NCBI GenBank assembly: GCA_003605175.1
Contig: QWDA01000006.1
Location: forward strand, 124,001-188,000
From: Paracoccaceae bacterium
Lineage (GTDB): Bacteria; Pseudomonadota; Alphaproteobacteria; Rhodobacterales; Rhodobacteraceae
Direction of reading: 5' to 3'
DNA length: 64,000 nucleotides
In this document: piece after piece, positions 44,222 through 52,641 of the stretch
How positions within the stretch are numbered: the first letter of the stretch is position 1
Layout of the letters: each line of letters opens with the position of its first letter
Notes under the pieces: model-generated
What the model was told of the DNA's origin: nothing
The model's database searches: none
What the model saw: the letters and a program-made list of their open reading frames with translations, nothing else
Translations under genes and position numbers: made by a program

Positions 44222-44629
44222 ATGTCCGAAGACGACCTGATGACGATCCGCCAGATGTGCGAGGCGTTCGAGGTGACGCCCCGCACGCTGCGCTTCTATG
44301 AGGCCAAGGAACTCCTGTTCCCGATCCGCGAGGGCCAGAAACGGCTCTTCACCAAGCGCGACCGGGGCCGGCTCAAGCTGATCCTGCGCGGCAAGCGCTT
44401 CGGCTTCTCGCTCGAGGAGATCCGCCAGCTCCTCGACCTCTACCATCACGGCGACCAGCAGCTCACCCAGCTCACCCGCACCCATGACATCGCGCTCGAT
44501 CGCCTTGCCGACATGGAGCGCCAGCGCAGCGAGCTCGACGAGGCCATCGGCGAACTGCGCGACCAGCTCCGCTGGGTCGAGGACATGATCGCCTCCCTGA
44601 AACGTTCCGGCCGCGCGGCCGCCGAGTAA
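44222..44629 (+). CDS. MerR-family regulator (second of tandem pair)
   Basis: This 135-residue MerR protein begins [19 protein letters not shown] and has [15 protein letters not shown] as its DNA-binding region. [15 protein letters not shown] is nearly the same as in the preceding paralogue. A coiled coil runs from about 85 to 130. It lies 19 bp before the acyl-CoA dehydrogenase gene and is probably co-transcribed with it. The palindromic site at 44119-44151 suggests autoregulation and control of fatty-acid breakdown. Confidence 0.9.
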   Translation: MSEDDLMTIRQMCEAFEVTPRTLRFYEAKELLFPIREGQKRLFTKRDRGRLKLILRGKRFGFSLEEIRQLLDLYHHGDQQLTQLTRTHDIALDRLADMERQRSELDEAIGELRDQLRWVEDMIASLKRSGRAAAE

Positions 44630-44648
44630 GCCTGACAAGGAATTCCCC

Positions 44649-46427
44649 ATGCCGACCTATACCGCCCCCGTGAAGGACAGCCAGTTCATCCTGCAGGAAG
44701 TGCTCCGCGTCGCCGAGCAGGACATCCCCGGCTATGACGAGCTCGATGCCGAGTTCACCTCCGCCGTGCTCGAGGAGGCCGGCAAGATCGCCCAGAACGT
44801 GCTGGCGCCGCTGAACCCGGTCGGCGACCGGCAGGGCTGCAAGCTCGAGAACGGCGTGGTGCGCACGCCCGAGGGCTTCAAGGAAGCCTACGACATGATG
44901 CGCGCGGGCGGCTGGCCCGCCGTCGATGCCGATCCGGCCTATGGCGGCCAGGGCATGCCGGCGATCATGAACCTCGCCACCGGCGAGTATTTCTCCTCGG
45001 CCAACATGGCCTTCCAGATGTATTTCGGCCTGACCCACGGCGCGATGTCGGCGCTCTACGCCCATGGCTCGGACGCCCAGAAGGAAACCTACCTGCCGAA
45101 GATGGCGGCGGGCGAGTGGTCGGGCACCATGAACCTGACCGAGCCGCAATGCGGCACCGATCTCGGCCTGATCCGCACCAAGGCCGAGCCGCAGGCGGAC
45201 GGCACCTTCAAGATCTCCGGCCAGAAGATCTGGATCTCGGCCGGCGAGCACGACCTCTCCGACAACATCATCCACCTCGTCCTCGCCAAGATCCCCGGCG
45301 GCCCCGAGGGCATCAAGGGCATCTCGCTCTTCATCGTGCCGAAGTACCTCGTGAACGAGGACGGCTCGCTCGGCGACCGCAACGCGCTCTCCTGCGGCGG
45401 GCTCGAGGAGAAGATGGGCATCCACGGCAACGCCACCTGCGTGATGAACTACGACGGCGCCACCGGCTTCCTCGTCGGCGAGGAACACAAGGGCATGCGC
45501 GCGATGTTCACGATGATGAACGAGGCGCGCCTCCTCGTCGGCATGCAGGGCCTCGCGCAGGGCTCGGTGGCCTACCAGAACGCGCTCGGCTTCGCCCGCG
45601 ACCGGCTGCAGGGCCGCGACGTGACCGGCGACAAGAACCCCGACGGCCCGGCCGACCCGATCATCGTCCACCCCGACGTGCGCCGGAACCTGATGGACCA
45701 GAAGAGCATGATCGAGGGCATGCGCGCCTTTACCCTCTGGGGCGCCACCCTGATCGACCGCGCCCACCGGATGGGCGACGCCGAGGCCGAAGCGATGATC
45801 TCGCTCCTCACCCCGGTCCTGAAGGGCTTCATGACCGACAAGGGCTTCGAGACCACCGTGCTCGCCCAGCAGACCCTCGGCGGCTCCGGCTTCACCCGCG
45901 AATGGGGCCTCGAGCAGTTCGTCCGCGACGCCCGCATCGCGATGATCTACGAAGGCACCAACGGCGTGCAGTCGCTCGACCTCGTGGGTCGCAAGCTGCC
46001 GTCCAACGGCGGCAAGACGATCATGGCCTTCTTCGAGATGGTGAAGACCTTCCTCAAGGAGAACGAGGGCGAGGAGGCCCTCAAGGCCGACTTCCTCGAC
46101 CCGCTCAAGGCGGCGTCGAAGGACCTGCAGGCGGCGGGCATGTACTTCATGGCCGAGGGCATGAAGAACCCCAACAACGCGCTCTCGGGCAGCTACGACT
46201 TCATGATCCTCTTCGGCCATGTCTGCATGGGGCTGATGTGGGCGAAGATCGCCAGGACCGCCCGCGCCGCCCTTGACGCCGGCGCGTCGGACCGCGACTT
46301 CTACGAGGCGAAACTGGCGACCGGCCGCTACTACATGCAACGGCAACTGCCCGCGACGGCGCTGCATCTCGCGCGGATCCGGTCGGGCGCGGAATCCGTC
46401 ATGGGGCTCGACGCCGCGAATTTCTGA
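44649..46427 (+). CDS. Acyl-CoA dehydrogenase (long type, with C-terminal extension)
   Basis: This 592-residue FAD enzyme performs the first step of beta-oxidation. [20 protein letters not shown] and [20 protein letters not shown] bind FAD and substrate, and [16 protein letters not shown] supplies the catalytic Glu region. The length exceeds the about 380 of short-chain enzymes and matches the FadE-like class with a C-terminal helical domain. Electron transfer flavoprotein would be the acceptor. It follows the second MerR gene by 19 bp. Confidence 0.93.
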   Translation: MPTYTAPVKDSQFILQEVLRVAEQDIPGYDELDAEFTSAVLEEAGKIAQNVLAPLNPVGDRQGCKLENGVVRTPEGFKEAYDMMRAGGWPAVDADPAYGGQGMPAIMNLATGEYFSSANMAFQMYFGLTHGAMSALYAHGSDAQKETYLPKMAAGEWSGTMNLTEPQCGTDLGLIRTKAEPQADGTFKISGQKIWISAGEHDLSDNIIHLVLAKIPGGPEGIKGISLFIVPKYLVNEDGSLGDRNALSCGGLEEKMGIHGNATCVMNYDGATGFLVGEEHKGMRAMFTMMNEARLLVGMQGLAQGSVAYQNALGFARDRLQGRDVTGDKNPDGPADPIIVHPDVRRNLMDQKSMIEGMRAFTLWGATLIDRAHRMGDAEAEAMISLLTPVLKGFMTDKGFETTVLAQQTLGGSGFTREWGLEQFVRDARIAMIYEGTNGVQSLDLVGRKLPSNGGKTIMAFFEMVKTFLKENEGEEALKADFLDPLKAASKDLQAAGMYFMAEGMKNPNNALSGSYDFMILFGHVCMGLMWAKIARTARAALDAGASDRDFYEAKLATGRYYMQRQLPATALHLARIRSGAESVMGLDAANF

Positions 46428-46435
46428 GGATTTCC

Positions 46436-46648
46436 ATGCCGAAACGCTTCCGCCTGACCCGCCGCTTCCCCTGCGCGATGACCGAGGACGGCTTCCGCCG
46501 CCTGAGGAAATTCGCCCAGGAGGCGGGTCTCGACGAGGGCGAGGCGCTGTCCTTCCTGTTCGAGAATTTCGACAGCGTCACCGACCACGAAAACCTCGCC
46601 GCGCGGCTCCGGATCTTCAACAGCGAGCTCGACGCGCGGAAACGCTGA
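46436..46648 (+). CDS. Small conserved-looking protein of unknown function
   Basis: This 70-residue, basic and acidic helical protein (MPKRFRLTRRFPCAMTEDGF...LFENFDSVTDHENLAAR) starts eight bases after the acyl-CoA dehydrogenase stop, with a GAGGA ribosome-binding site. It is rich in charged residues and has no signal or membrane segment. I do not recognise it. Position suggests it belongs to the same operon. Confidence 0.65.
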   Translation: MPKRFRLTRRFPCAMTEDGFRRLRKFAQEAGLDEGEALSFLFENFDSVTDHENLAARLRIFNSELDARKR

Positions 46649-46976
46649 CCCCGGGGAGGGGGAACGAGATGGCAGAACGCCACACGGGGAACGCCGCGAA
46701 ACCCGCGGCCGGACGCGGGCCCGGAAGGTCGGACCGCCTCCGGCGGGAATATCTCGGCCAGGAAGAAGGGGGCGGTCAGCGCCCCCGCCACGCACCGTGC
46801 AAGCGGTGGCGGAGGCACCTTCTCCTTGGGCGGTCATCGGCTCTCCAGCCTGTACCGCAAGCCGGATCGGACCAATTCAAGGTTAACGCCGCGTTACCGA
46901 AACCGGGCTGCGGCTTCTTCTTGGCAGAAATACTCAATCGCGCCGCCGCAAGGGGCGCATCGGACGGGGGCCGGGG
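46649..46976. repeat. Intergenic region with two inverted copies of a GAGTATT..AGAAGAAG-type repeat
   Basis: GAATATCTCGGCCAGGAAGAAG lies at 46747-46768 and is preceded by CCTCCGGCGGG. A copy in the opposite direction, which reads on the minus strand GAGTATTTCTGCC then AAGAAGAAG, lies at 46914-46935. Such motifs are frequent between genes in Rhodobacteraceae. A 103-codon frame from 46670 has a strong ribosome-binding site but no protein-like character; I do not call it. The right part should hold the GST promoter. Confidence 0.6.
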
Positions 46977-47606
46977 ATGACCGCGAAACTCTACTGCTTC
47001 GGCGAAAGCGGCAACGCCTACAAGGCGGCGCTCACGATGGAACTCGCGGGCCATCGCTGGGAACCGGTTTTCGTCGATTTCTTCAACGGCGCCGCGCGCA
47101 GCCCGGAATTCCGCGAGATCAACGAGATGGGCGAGGCCCCGGTGTTCGTCGAGGACGGGCTGACGCTCTCCCAATCCTGCGTGATCCAGCTCCACATCGC
47201 CGAGAAGACCGGGAAATTCATGGAGGGCGACCGGACCGAGATCCTTCGCTGGATGTTCTGGGATGCCCAGAAGGGCTCCGGCCAGCAGGGCGCGCTGCGC
47301 TTCCTGATGAACTTCGTCCCCGAGGAAAAGCGCCCGGCCGACGCCATCGCCTGGCTCTCCGCCCGCGTGATGACCGCGCTCGCGACGCTGGAGGGGCATC
47401 TCGCCGGCCGCGACTGGATGGTGGGCGACGCGCCGACGCTCGCCGATTTCGCCTGCTGCGGCTATCTCTACTACCCCGAGCCCTGGGGTTTCGACCGCAG
47501 GGCCAGCCCCAATATCGACGCCTGGCTCACCCGCATCGCCGCCCTGCCCGGCTGGAAACACCCCTACGATCTGATGCCCGGCTCCCCGGCCGACCGGGCG
47601 CAATGA
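46977..47606 (+). CDS. Glutathione S-transferase family protein
   Basis: This 209-residue protein has an N-terminal thioredoxin-like domain (KLYCFGESGNAYKAALTMEL, with the Ser of SGN at the glutathione-activating position, and VFVEDGLTLSQSCVIQLHIAE as the glutathione-binding loop) and an all-helical C-terminal domain with LAGRDWMVGDAPTLADF. The substrate is unknown. It sits inside the beta-oxidation cluster, 42 bp before the thiolase gene. Confidence 0.9.
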   Translation: MTAKLYCFGESGNAYKAALTMELAGHRWEPVFVDFFNGAARSPEFREINEMGEAPVFVEDGLTLSQSCVIQLHIAEKTGKFMEGDRTEILRWMFWDAQKGSGQQGALRFLMNFVPEEKRPADAIAWLSARVMTALATLEGHLAGRDWMVGDAPTLADFACCGYLYYPEPWGFDRRASPNIDAWLTRIAALPGWKHPYDLMPGSPADRAQ

Positions 47607-47611
47607 AAAAC

Positions 47612-47629
47612 GGCCCGGCGGACCGGGCC
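47612..47629. terminator. Perfect GC-rich stem-loop between GST and thiolase genes
   Basis: GGCCCGG (47612-47618) pairs with CCGGGCC (47623-47629) around CGGA. On the minus strand it would be followed by a T-run (plus-strand AAAAA at 47606-47610), on the plus strand not. It may work as a weak terminator or message stabiliser. Confidence 0.5.
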
Positions 47630-47648
47630 TGACGAAAGGATCACCCCC

Positions 47649-48860
47649 ATGACCGATGCCTATATCTACGACGCCGTCCGCACCCCGCGCGGCAAGGGCC
47701 GCCCCGATGGCAGCCTGCACGAGGTCACCGCCATGCGGCTCTCGGCCGAGGTGCTGAACGCGGTGAAGGCGCGCAACGATCTCGACACCACGGGCATCGA
47801 GGACGTGATCTGGGGCAATGTCACCCAGATCGGCGAACAGGGCGGCTGCCTCGCGCGGACGGCCGTGCTCGCCTCCGATTTCGCCGAGAGCGTGCCGGGC
47901 CTCTCGATCAACCGGTTCTGCGCGAGCGGTCTGGAAGCGGTGAACCTCGCCGCGAATCAGGTGAAGGCCGGCGCCGGCGCGGGCTATGTCGCGGGCGGGG
48001 TCGAGATGATGAGCCGTGTGCCCATGGGCTCGGACGGCGCCGCTATCGCCGTCGATCCCTCCGTCGCGATGAAGACCTATTTCGTGCCGCAGGGCATCTC
48101 GGCCGACATCATCGCCACCGAATACGGCTTCACCCGCGACGAGGCCGACGCGCTCGCGGTGGAAAGCCAGGCCCGCGCCGCGAAAGCCTGGGAAGAGGGC
48201 CGCTTCGGCAAGTCCATCATCCGCGTGAAGGACCAGAACGGCCTGCCGATCCTCGAACGCGACGAATACATGCGCCCCGGCACCGACATGCAGGCGCTCG
48301 GGTCGCTCAACCCCGCCTTCCAGCAGATGGGCGAGGTGATGCCCGGCTTCGATACCGTGGCCCTGATGAAGTACCCGCATCTGGAGAGGATCAACCACAT
48401 CCACCATGCCGGGAACTCGTCCGGCATCGTCGACGGTGCCGCGGCGCTGCTGATCGGCAACGCCGAATTCGGCGAGAGGAACGGGCTGAAAGCCCGCGCC
48501 CGGATCCGCGCCACCGCCAAGATCGGCACCGACCCGACGATCATGCTCACCGGCCCCGTCCCGGTGACCGAGAAGATCCTGGCCGACAGCGGCATGGCGA
48601 TCTCGGATATCGACCTCTTCGAGGTGAACGAGGCGTTCTCCGCCGTGGTGCTGCGCTTCATGCAGGCCTTCGACGTCTCGCCGGACCGGGTGAACGTCAA
48701 TGGCGGCGCCATCGCCATGGGCCATCCCCTGGGCGCCACCGGCGCGATCATCCTCGGCACGCTGCTCGACGAGCTGGAGCGCAGCGGCAAGGGCACCGGC
48801 CTCGCGACGCTTTGTGTCGCTTCGGGCATGGGCGCGGCCACGGTAATTGAGCGGATTTAA
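47649..48860 (+). CDS. fadA: Acetyl-CoA C-acyltransferase (3-ketoacyl-CoA thiolase)
   Basis: This 403-residue thiolase carries out the last step of beta-oxidation. The active-site Cys lies in INRFCASGLEAVN. The C-terminal motifs NGGAIAMGHPLGATGA (His) and CVASGMGAATVIERI (second Cys) are present. It starts at ATG 47649 with an AAAGGAT ribosome-binding site. It works with the bifunctional enzyme at 49961. FadA-type activity on long chains is more likely than acetoacetyl-CoA thiolase, given the partner. Confidence 0.93.
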   Translation: MTDAYIYDAVRTPRGKGRPDGSLHEVTAMRLSAEVLNAVKARNDLDTTGIEDVIWGNVTQIGEQGGCLARTAVLASDFAESVPGLSINRFCASGLEAVNLAANQVKAGAGAGYVAGGVEMMSRVPMGSDGAAIAVDPSVAMKTYFVPQGISADIIATEYGFTRDEADALAVESQARAAKAWEEGRFGKSIIRVKDQNGLPILERDEYMRPGTDMQALGSLNPAFQQMGEVMPGFDTVALMKYPHLERINHIHHAGNSSGIVDGAAALLIGNAEFGERNGLKARARIRATAKIGTDPTIMLTGPVPVTEKILADSGMAISDIDLFEVNEAFSAVVLRFMQAFDVSPDRVNVNGGAIAMGHPLGATGAIILGTLLDELERSGKGTGLATLCVASGMGAATVIERI

Positions 48861-48872
48861 TCCTAATGATGA

Positions 48873-48910
48873 AATTTATCCCTATAAATTGTAAGGACGA
48901 AGCTTGTCCT
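48873..48910. promoter_or_regulatory. AT-rich palindromes between thiolase and NTF2-like genes
   Basis: AATTTAT (48873-48879) pairs with ATAAATT (48884-48890) around CCCT. Directly after, AGGAC (48894-48898) pairs with GTCCT (48906-48910). This is the most AT-rich spot in the region and probably holds the promoter of the next gene or an operator. Confidence 0.4.
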
Positions 48911-48959
48911 GTCGGTGTATCATGCGCTACCGGCGCAGGAAATTGGAGCGACGGGAATT

Positions 48960-49433
48960 ATGCAGAATACGTTGTCACGACCGAAAAGGCTGTCCGTGCG
49001 GGACCAGATCGAAGAATTGATAGATGCGCTGAACCGGCTGTATTTCGCCGGGCGTTTCGACGAGTTGCTCGAGTTCTTCGAATTGCCGCTGCCGGTCTAC
49101 ATGGCCTCGGGCATCTACCTGCAGCCGGACCGCGAGCAGGTGATGGGGACGATCGCGCAGTTGCGCCATTCGGCGGTTTCCGGCGGCGCCACGCGGCTGC
49201 AGCACGATATCGTGTCGCTGCGCATATCGGGGGAGAGCCCGGTGGCGCTGGTGCATTGGCGGTATTTCGACGCGGCGGAAGAGGTCATCGGCTCGAGCGC
49301 GGTGAATTATTATTGCCGCCCGAATCCGCAGGGTCGCCTTCGCGTCGTGATGGTGGAATATCTCGAACATTCCTTCATCGGCGAGAATCTGAGGATCGAG
49401 CCGATCAAGCGGAGATCCGCCACCGTGCATTGA
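48960..49433 (+). CDS. NTF2/SnoaL-like protein of unknown function
   Basis: This 157-residue protein has a cone-fold pattern: an N-terminal helix pair (VRDQIEELIDALNRLYFAGRFDELLEFFELPLPVY), then strands SPVALVHWRYFDA and GRLRVVMVEYLEH. This is typical of NTF2/SnoaL-like proteins, which include ketosteroid-isomerase-like enzymes and ligand binders. It starts at ATG 48960 (MQNTLSRPKRLSV) with a GGAG site. I cannot assign a substrate. It is separated from the thiolase gene by an AT-rich 99 bp, so it may have its own promoter. Confidence 0.65.
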   Translation: MQNTLSRPKRLSVRDQIEELIDALNRLYFAGRFDELLEFFELPLPVYMASGIYLQPDREQVMGTIAQLRHSAVSGGATRLQHDIVSLRISGESPVALVHWRYFDAAEEVIGSSAVNYYCRPNPQGRLRVVMVEYLEHSFIGENLRIEPIKRRSATVH

Positions 49434-49476
49434 CGATCCGTTCCGGCGCCCTGGCGGCAGAGCGGGGGCGCTGAAC

Positions 49477-49959
49477 ATGGCCAGGATTGCAATCGAATCC
49501 CTGCCCCCGCGCACCGGCTCGATCTATCCCGAGCCCTATGCCTCGATGATGAAAGGGCGCTCCTCGCTCCGTCTCGGCGATGCCGGCGGGCTCACCCAGT
49601 TCGGCGCCAACCTCGTCACCCTCGCCCCCGGCGCGCTCTCCTCGCTCCGCCACTGGCACCTGAACGAGGACGAGTTCGTCATGGTCACCGAGGGCACGCT
49701 GATCCTCGTCCAGGACGAGGGCGAGACCGAGATGCACCCCGGCGACTGCGCGGCCTTCCCCGCCGGCGTTCCGAACGGGCACCAGTTCCGCAACGACAGC
49801 GACACCGACGCGCGCTTCCTCGTGGTGGGCACCAGGGCCCCGCGCGAGGAGGCCACCTATTCCGACGTCGACCTCAGGGTGGTCCTCGAATCCGGCACCG
49901 CCACCTTCACAAGAAAAGACGGCAGCCCCCTGCCCGACCCGACAGAAAGCGAGACCTGA
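49477..49959 (+). CDS. Cupin-domain protein
   Basis: This 160-residue single-domain cupin has motif 1 as LRHWHLNEDEFVMVTEG and motif 2 as PNGHQFRNDSDTDARFLVVG. The metal-binding His, His, Glu and His of the fold can be seen (HWH, DEF, GHQ). Function may be metal-dependent or ligand binding; the family is broad. It ends one base before the start of the bifunctional beta-oxidation gene, so it probably shares that transcript. Confidence 0.85.
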   Translation: MARIAIESLPPRTGSIYPEPYASMMKGRSSLRLGDAGGLTQFGANLVTLAPGALSSLRHWHLNEDEFVMVTEGTLILVQDEGETEMHPGDCAAFPAGVPNGHQFRNDSDTDARFLVVGTRAPREEATYSDVDLRVVLESGTATFTRKDGSPLPDPTESET

Positions 49960-49960
49960 C

Positions 49961-52168
49961 ATGGCCGAATTCACCTATGCGCTCCAAGACGGCGTCGCCG
50001 TCATCACCTGGGACACGCCCGGCAAGTCCATGAACGTCATGACGATGCAGGGCTGGGACGAGCTCGAGGCCCATATCGACACCGCGCTCGCCGACGAGGC
50101 GGTGAAGGGCATCGTGCTGACCTCCGGCAAGCCCGACAGCTTCGCCGGCGGCATGGACCTGAACGTGATCGCGAAGATGAAGGAGATGGCCGGCGGCGAC
50201 CCCGCGCGCGGCCTCTTCGAGGGCATCATGCGGGTTCACGGCATCATGCGGAAGATCGAACGCGCCGGCATGGATCCGAAGACGCTGAAGGGCGGCAAGC
50301 CCGTCGCCGCGGCGCTCCCCGGCACCGCGCTCGGCATCGGCTTCGAACTGCCGCTCTCCTGCCACCGGATCTTCGCCGCCGACAACCCGAAGGCCAAGAT
50401 CGGCCTGCCCGAGATCATGGTCGGCATCTTCCCCGGCGCCGGCGGCACAACGCGGCTCACCCGCAAGATGGGCGCCATGGCCGCTTCGCCGTTCCTCCTC
50501 GAAGGCAAGCTCTCCGACCCGGCCCGCGCCAAGTCCGCCGGGTTGATCGACGAGGTGGTCCCGGCCGGCGAACTCCTCGCCCGCGCGAAGGACTGGGTGC
50601 TGAACGCGAAAGACACCGACATCGTCAAACCCTGGGACGCGAAGGGCTACAAGATGCCCGGCGGCGCCCCCTATCACCCGGCGGGCTTCATGACCTTCGT
50701 CGGCGCCTCGGCGATGGTGAACGGCAAGACCAAGGGCGTCTACCCGGCCGCCAAGGCGCTCCTCTCGGCCGCCTACGAGGGCGCGCAGGTGCCGTTCGAC
50801 ACCGCGCTCCGGATCGAGGCGCGCTGGTTCACCAACGTCCTGATGAACCCCTCCTCGGGCGCGATGATCCGCTCGCTCTTCATCAACAAGGAAGCGCTCG
50901 AAAAGGGCGCGAACCGGCCCGACCTGCCCGACCAGAAGGTCGCCAAGCTCGGCGTCCTCGGCGCAGGCATGATGGGCGCGGGCATCGCCCATGTCGCCGC
51001 CAACGCGGGCATCGAAGTTGTGCTGGTCGACCAGGCGCAGGAGGCCGCCGACAAGGGCAAGGCCTATTCCGAGGGCATCCTCGACAAGGGCATCAAGCGC
51101 CGCAAGGTCACCGAGGAGAAGAAGGCCGAGGTGCTTTCCCGCATCACCGCCACCGCCGATTACGACGCGCTGAAGGGCGCCGACCTGATCGTCGAGGCGG
51201 TGTTCGAGGACCCCGCCATCAAGGCCGAGGTCACGAAGAAGGTGCTGGGCATCGTGGGCCCCGACTGCATCTTCGCCACCAACACCTCGACCCTGCCGAT
51301 CACCGATCTCGCGAAGGCCTCCGACAGGCCCGAGCAGTTCATCGGCATCCATTTCTTCTCACCCGTCGACAAGATGATGCTGGTCGAGATCATCAAGGGG
51401 CGCGAGACCGGCGACCGCGCGGTGGCCAAGGCGCTCGATTTCGTCCGCCAGATCCGCAAGACCCCGATCGTCGTCAACGACGCGCGGTTCTTCTACGCCA
51501 ACCGCTGCATCATCCCCTACCTGAACGAGGGGATCCGCATGGTGGGCGAAGGCGTGGCCCCGGCGCTGGTGGAAAATGCGGCGCTGCTCGTCGGCATGCC
51601 GCTTGGGCCCCTGCAACTGATCGACGAGACCTCCATCGACCTCGGCGTGAAGATCGCCAAGGCGACGAAGGCCGCGATGGGCGAGGCCTATCCCGACGCG
51701 GCGGTGGACGAGGTGCTGTTCTGGCTCGCCGATCAGGGCCGGATGGGCCGCAAGTCCAATGCCGGCTTCTATGTCTATGACGAGGCCGGCAAACGCGAGC
51801 GGCTCTGGCGCGGGCTGACCGACCGCTACCCGTCGCTCGACGCGCAGCCCGAGTTGGCCGAAGTGCAGCACCGCCTCCTCTTCGCGCAGGTGCTCGAAGC
51901 CGTCCGCGCGCTGGAAGAGGGCGTGCTGACCGATATCCGCGAGGGCGACGTGGGCGCCATCCTCGGCTGGGGCTTCGCGCCCTGGTCGGGCGGCCCCTTC
52001 GCCTGGCTCGACATCCTCGGCGCCGGCCGAGCGGTGGAGATCTGCGAGGCGCTCGCCGCCGCCCACGGCCCCCGCTTCGCCGTGCCGAAGCTCCTCAGCG
52101 AGATGGCCGCCTCGGGCGAGACCTTCTACGGCCGCTTCGGCATGGGGGCCGACGCCAAGGCGGCGTAA
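49961..52168 (+). CDS. fadJ: Bifunctional enoyl-CoA hydratase/3-hydroxyacyl-CoA dehydrogenase
   Basis: This 735-residue enzyme performs the two middle steps of beta-oxidation. Residues 1-190 are the crotonase domain, with SFAGGMDLNVIAKMKEM and LPGTALGIGFELPLSCHRIFA, GLPEIMVGIFPGAGGTTRL. From about residue 325 the NAD-binding domain starts (GVLGAGMMGAGIAHVAAN), followed by the dehydrogenase C-terminal repeats with FFSPVDKMMLVEIIKG. Size and order fit the FadJ/FadB alpha subunit. The thiolase at 47649 is the partner. FadB is an equally possible name. Confidence 0.93.
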   Translation: MAEFTYALQDGVAVITWDTPGKSMNVMTMQGWDELEAHIDTALADEAVKGIVLTSGKPDSFAGGMDLNVIAKMKEMAGGDPARGLFEGIMRVHGIMRKIERAGMDPKTLKGGKPVAAALPGTALGIGFELPLSCHRIFAADNPKAKIGLPEIMVGIFPGAGGTTRLTRKMGAMAASPFLLEGKLSDPARAKSAGLIDEVVPAGELLARAKDWVLNAKDTDIVKPWDAKGYKMPGGAPYHPAGFMTFVGASAMVNGKTKGVYPAAKALLSAAYEGAQVPFDTALRIEARWFTNVLMNPSSGAMIRSLFINKEALEKGANRPDLPDQKVAKLGVLGAGMMGAGIAHVAANAGIEVVLVDQAQEAADKGKAYSEGILDKGIKRRKVTEEKKAEVLSRITATADYDALKGADLIVEAVFEDPAIKAEVTKKVLGIVGPDCIFATNTSTLPITDLAKASDRPEQFIGIHFFSPVDKMMLVEIIKGRETGDRAVAKALDFVRQIRKTPIVVNDARFFYANRCIIPYLNEGIRMVGEGVAPALVENAALLVGMPLGPLQLIDETSIDLGVKIAKATKAAMGEAYPDAAVDEVLFWLADQGRMGRKSNAGFYVYDEAGKRERLWRGLTDRYPSLDAQPELAEVQHRLLFAQVLEAVRALEEGVLTDIREGDVGAILGWGFAPWSGGPFAWLDILGAGRAVEICEALAAAHGPRFAVPKLLSEMAASGETFYGRFGMGADAKAA

Positions 52169-52201
52169 GCCGCGGCTCTCGGGATCAGGACGAAACCTGA
52201 C

Positions 52202-52234
52202 GGAAGCGGCAGATCCCTGCCTTGTGCCGCTTCC
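52202..52234 (+). terminator. Stem-loop after the beta-oxidation operon
   Basis: GGAAGCGGCA (52202-52211) pairs perfectly with TGCCGCTTCC (52225-52234) around a 13-base loop, 34 bp after the fadJ stop. No T-run follows, only TTCG. It is a reasonable transcript end. Confidence 0.5.
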
Positions 52235-52246
52235 TTCGAATATGAG

Positions 52247-52517
52247 CGCGAAGCCGGGCGAGCGCCTGCCCGTAGGAGTGAGCCCCGGTCCGGCAAAGCC
52301 GGCGAAGCGTCCGGTGGACGCTTCGAGGGGCGAACGGGCGGAGCCCGCTGCAACGCCTCCGTCAATCGCGAAGCCGGGCGGGCGCCTGCCCGTGGGATGG
52401 CGCTACCACGGTTGAGCGGCGCGCTTTATGGTGCCACATACCTCCAACCTCGAAGGTCTGCGCAATCGTCACCAAAGCGCCAGCCCGTCGAGACGGGCAG
52501 GCGCTTGCCCGGCGCCT
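52247..52517. repeat. Three copies of a REP-like palindromic repeat
   Basis: CGAAGCCGGGCGAGCGCCTG with CCCGTAGGA after it lies at 52249-52277. A second direct copy at 52369-52397 is exactly 120 bp away. An inverted, shorter copy (ACGGGCAGGCGCTTGCCCGG) lies at 52493-52512. Between them a perfect 10-bp stem CGAAGCGTCC/GGACGCTTCG with a three-base loop is at 52303-52325. No gene is visible in 52169-52641. Confidence 0.7.
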
Positions 52518-52641
52518 TCGGCGTTATTCGGGCGGGGCAGGGCTCGGCCGACGTCAAAACTCGGGCGCGCACGATTTCAGCACGATTGCATGGAAACTCG
52601 TCCCGCTTCTGCCGTTCGCGCGCCACAACCCGCGAACGGCT

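Noticed and set aside
46881-46898. GGTTAACGCCGCGTTACC as a CtrA-type site
   Set aside because: The spacing and one half do not fit the TTAA-N7-TTAA form, so it is only a weak resemblance.
46670-46980. A 103-codon frame with a strong ribosome-binding site before the GST gene
   Set aside because: The translation is repetitive in Gly, Arg and Pro and runs through two copies of an intergenic repeat, so it is more likely non-coding.
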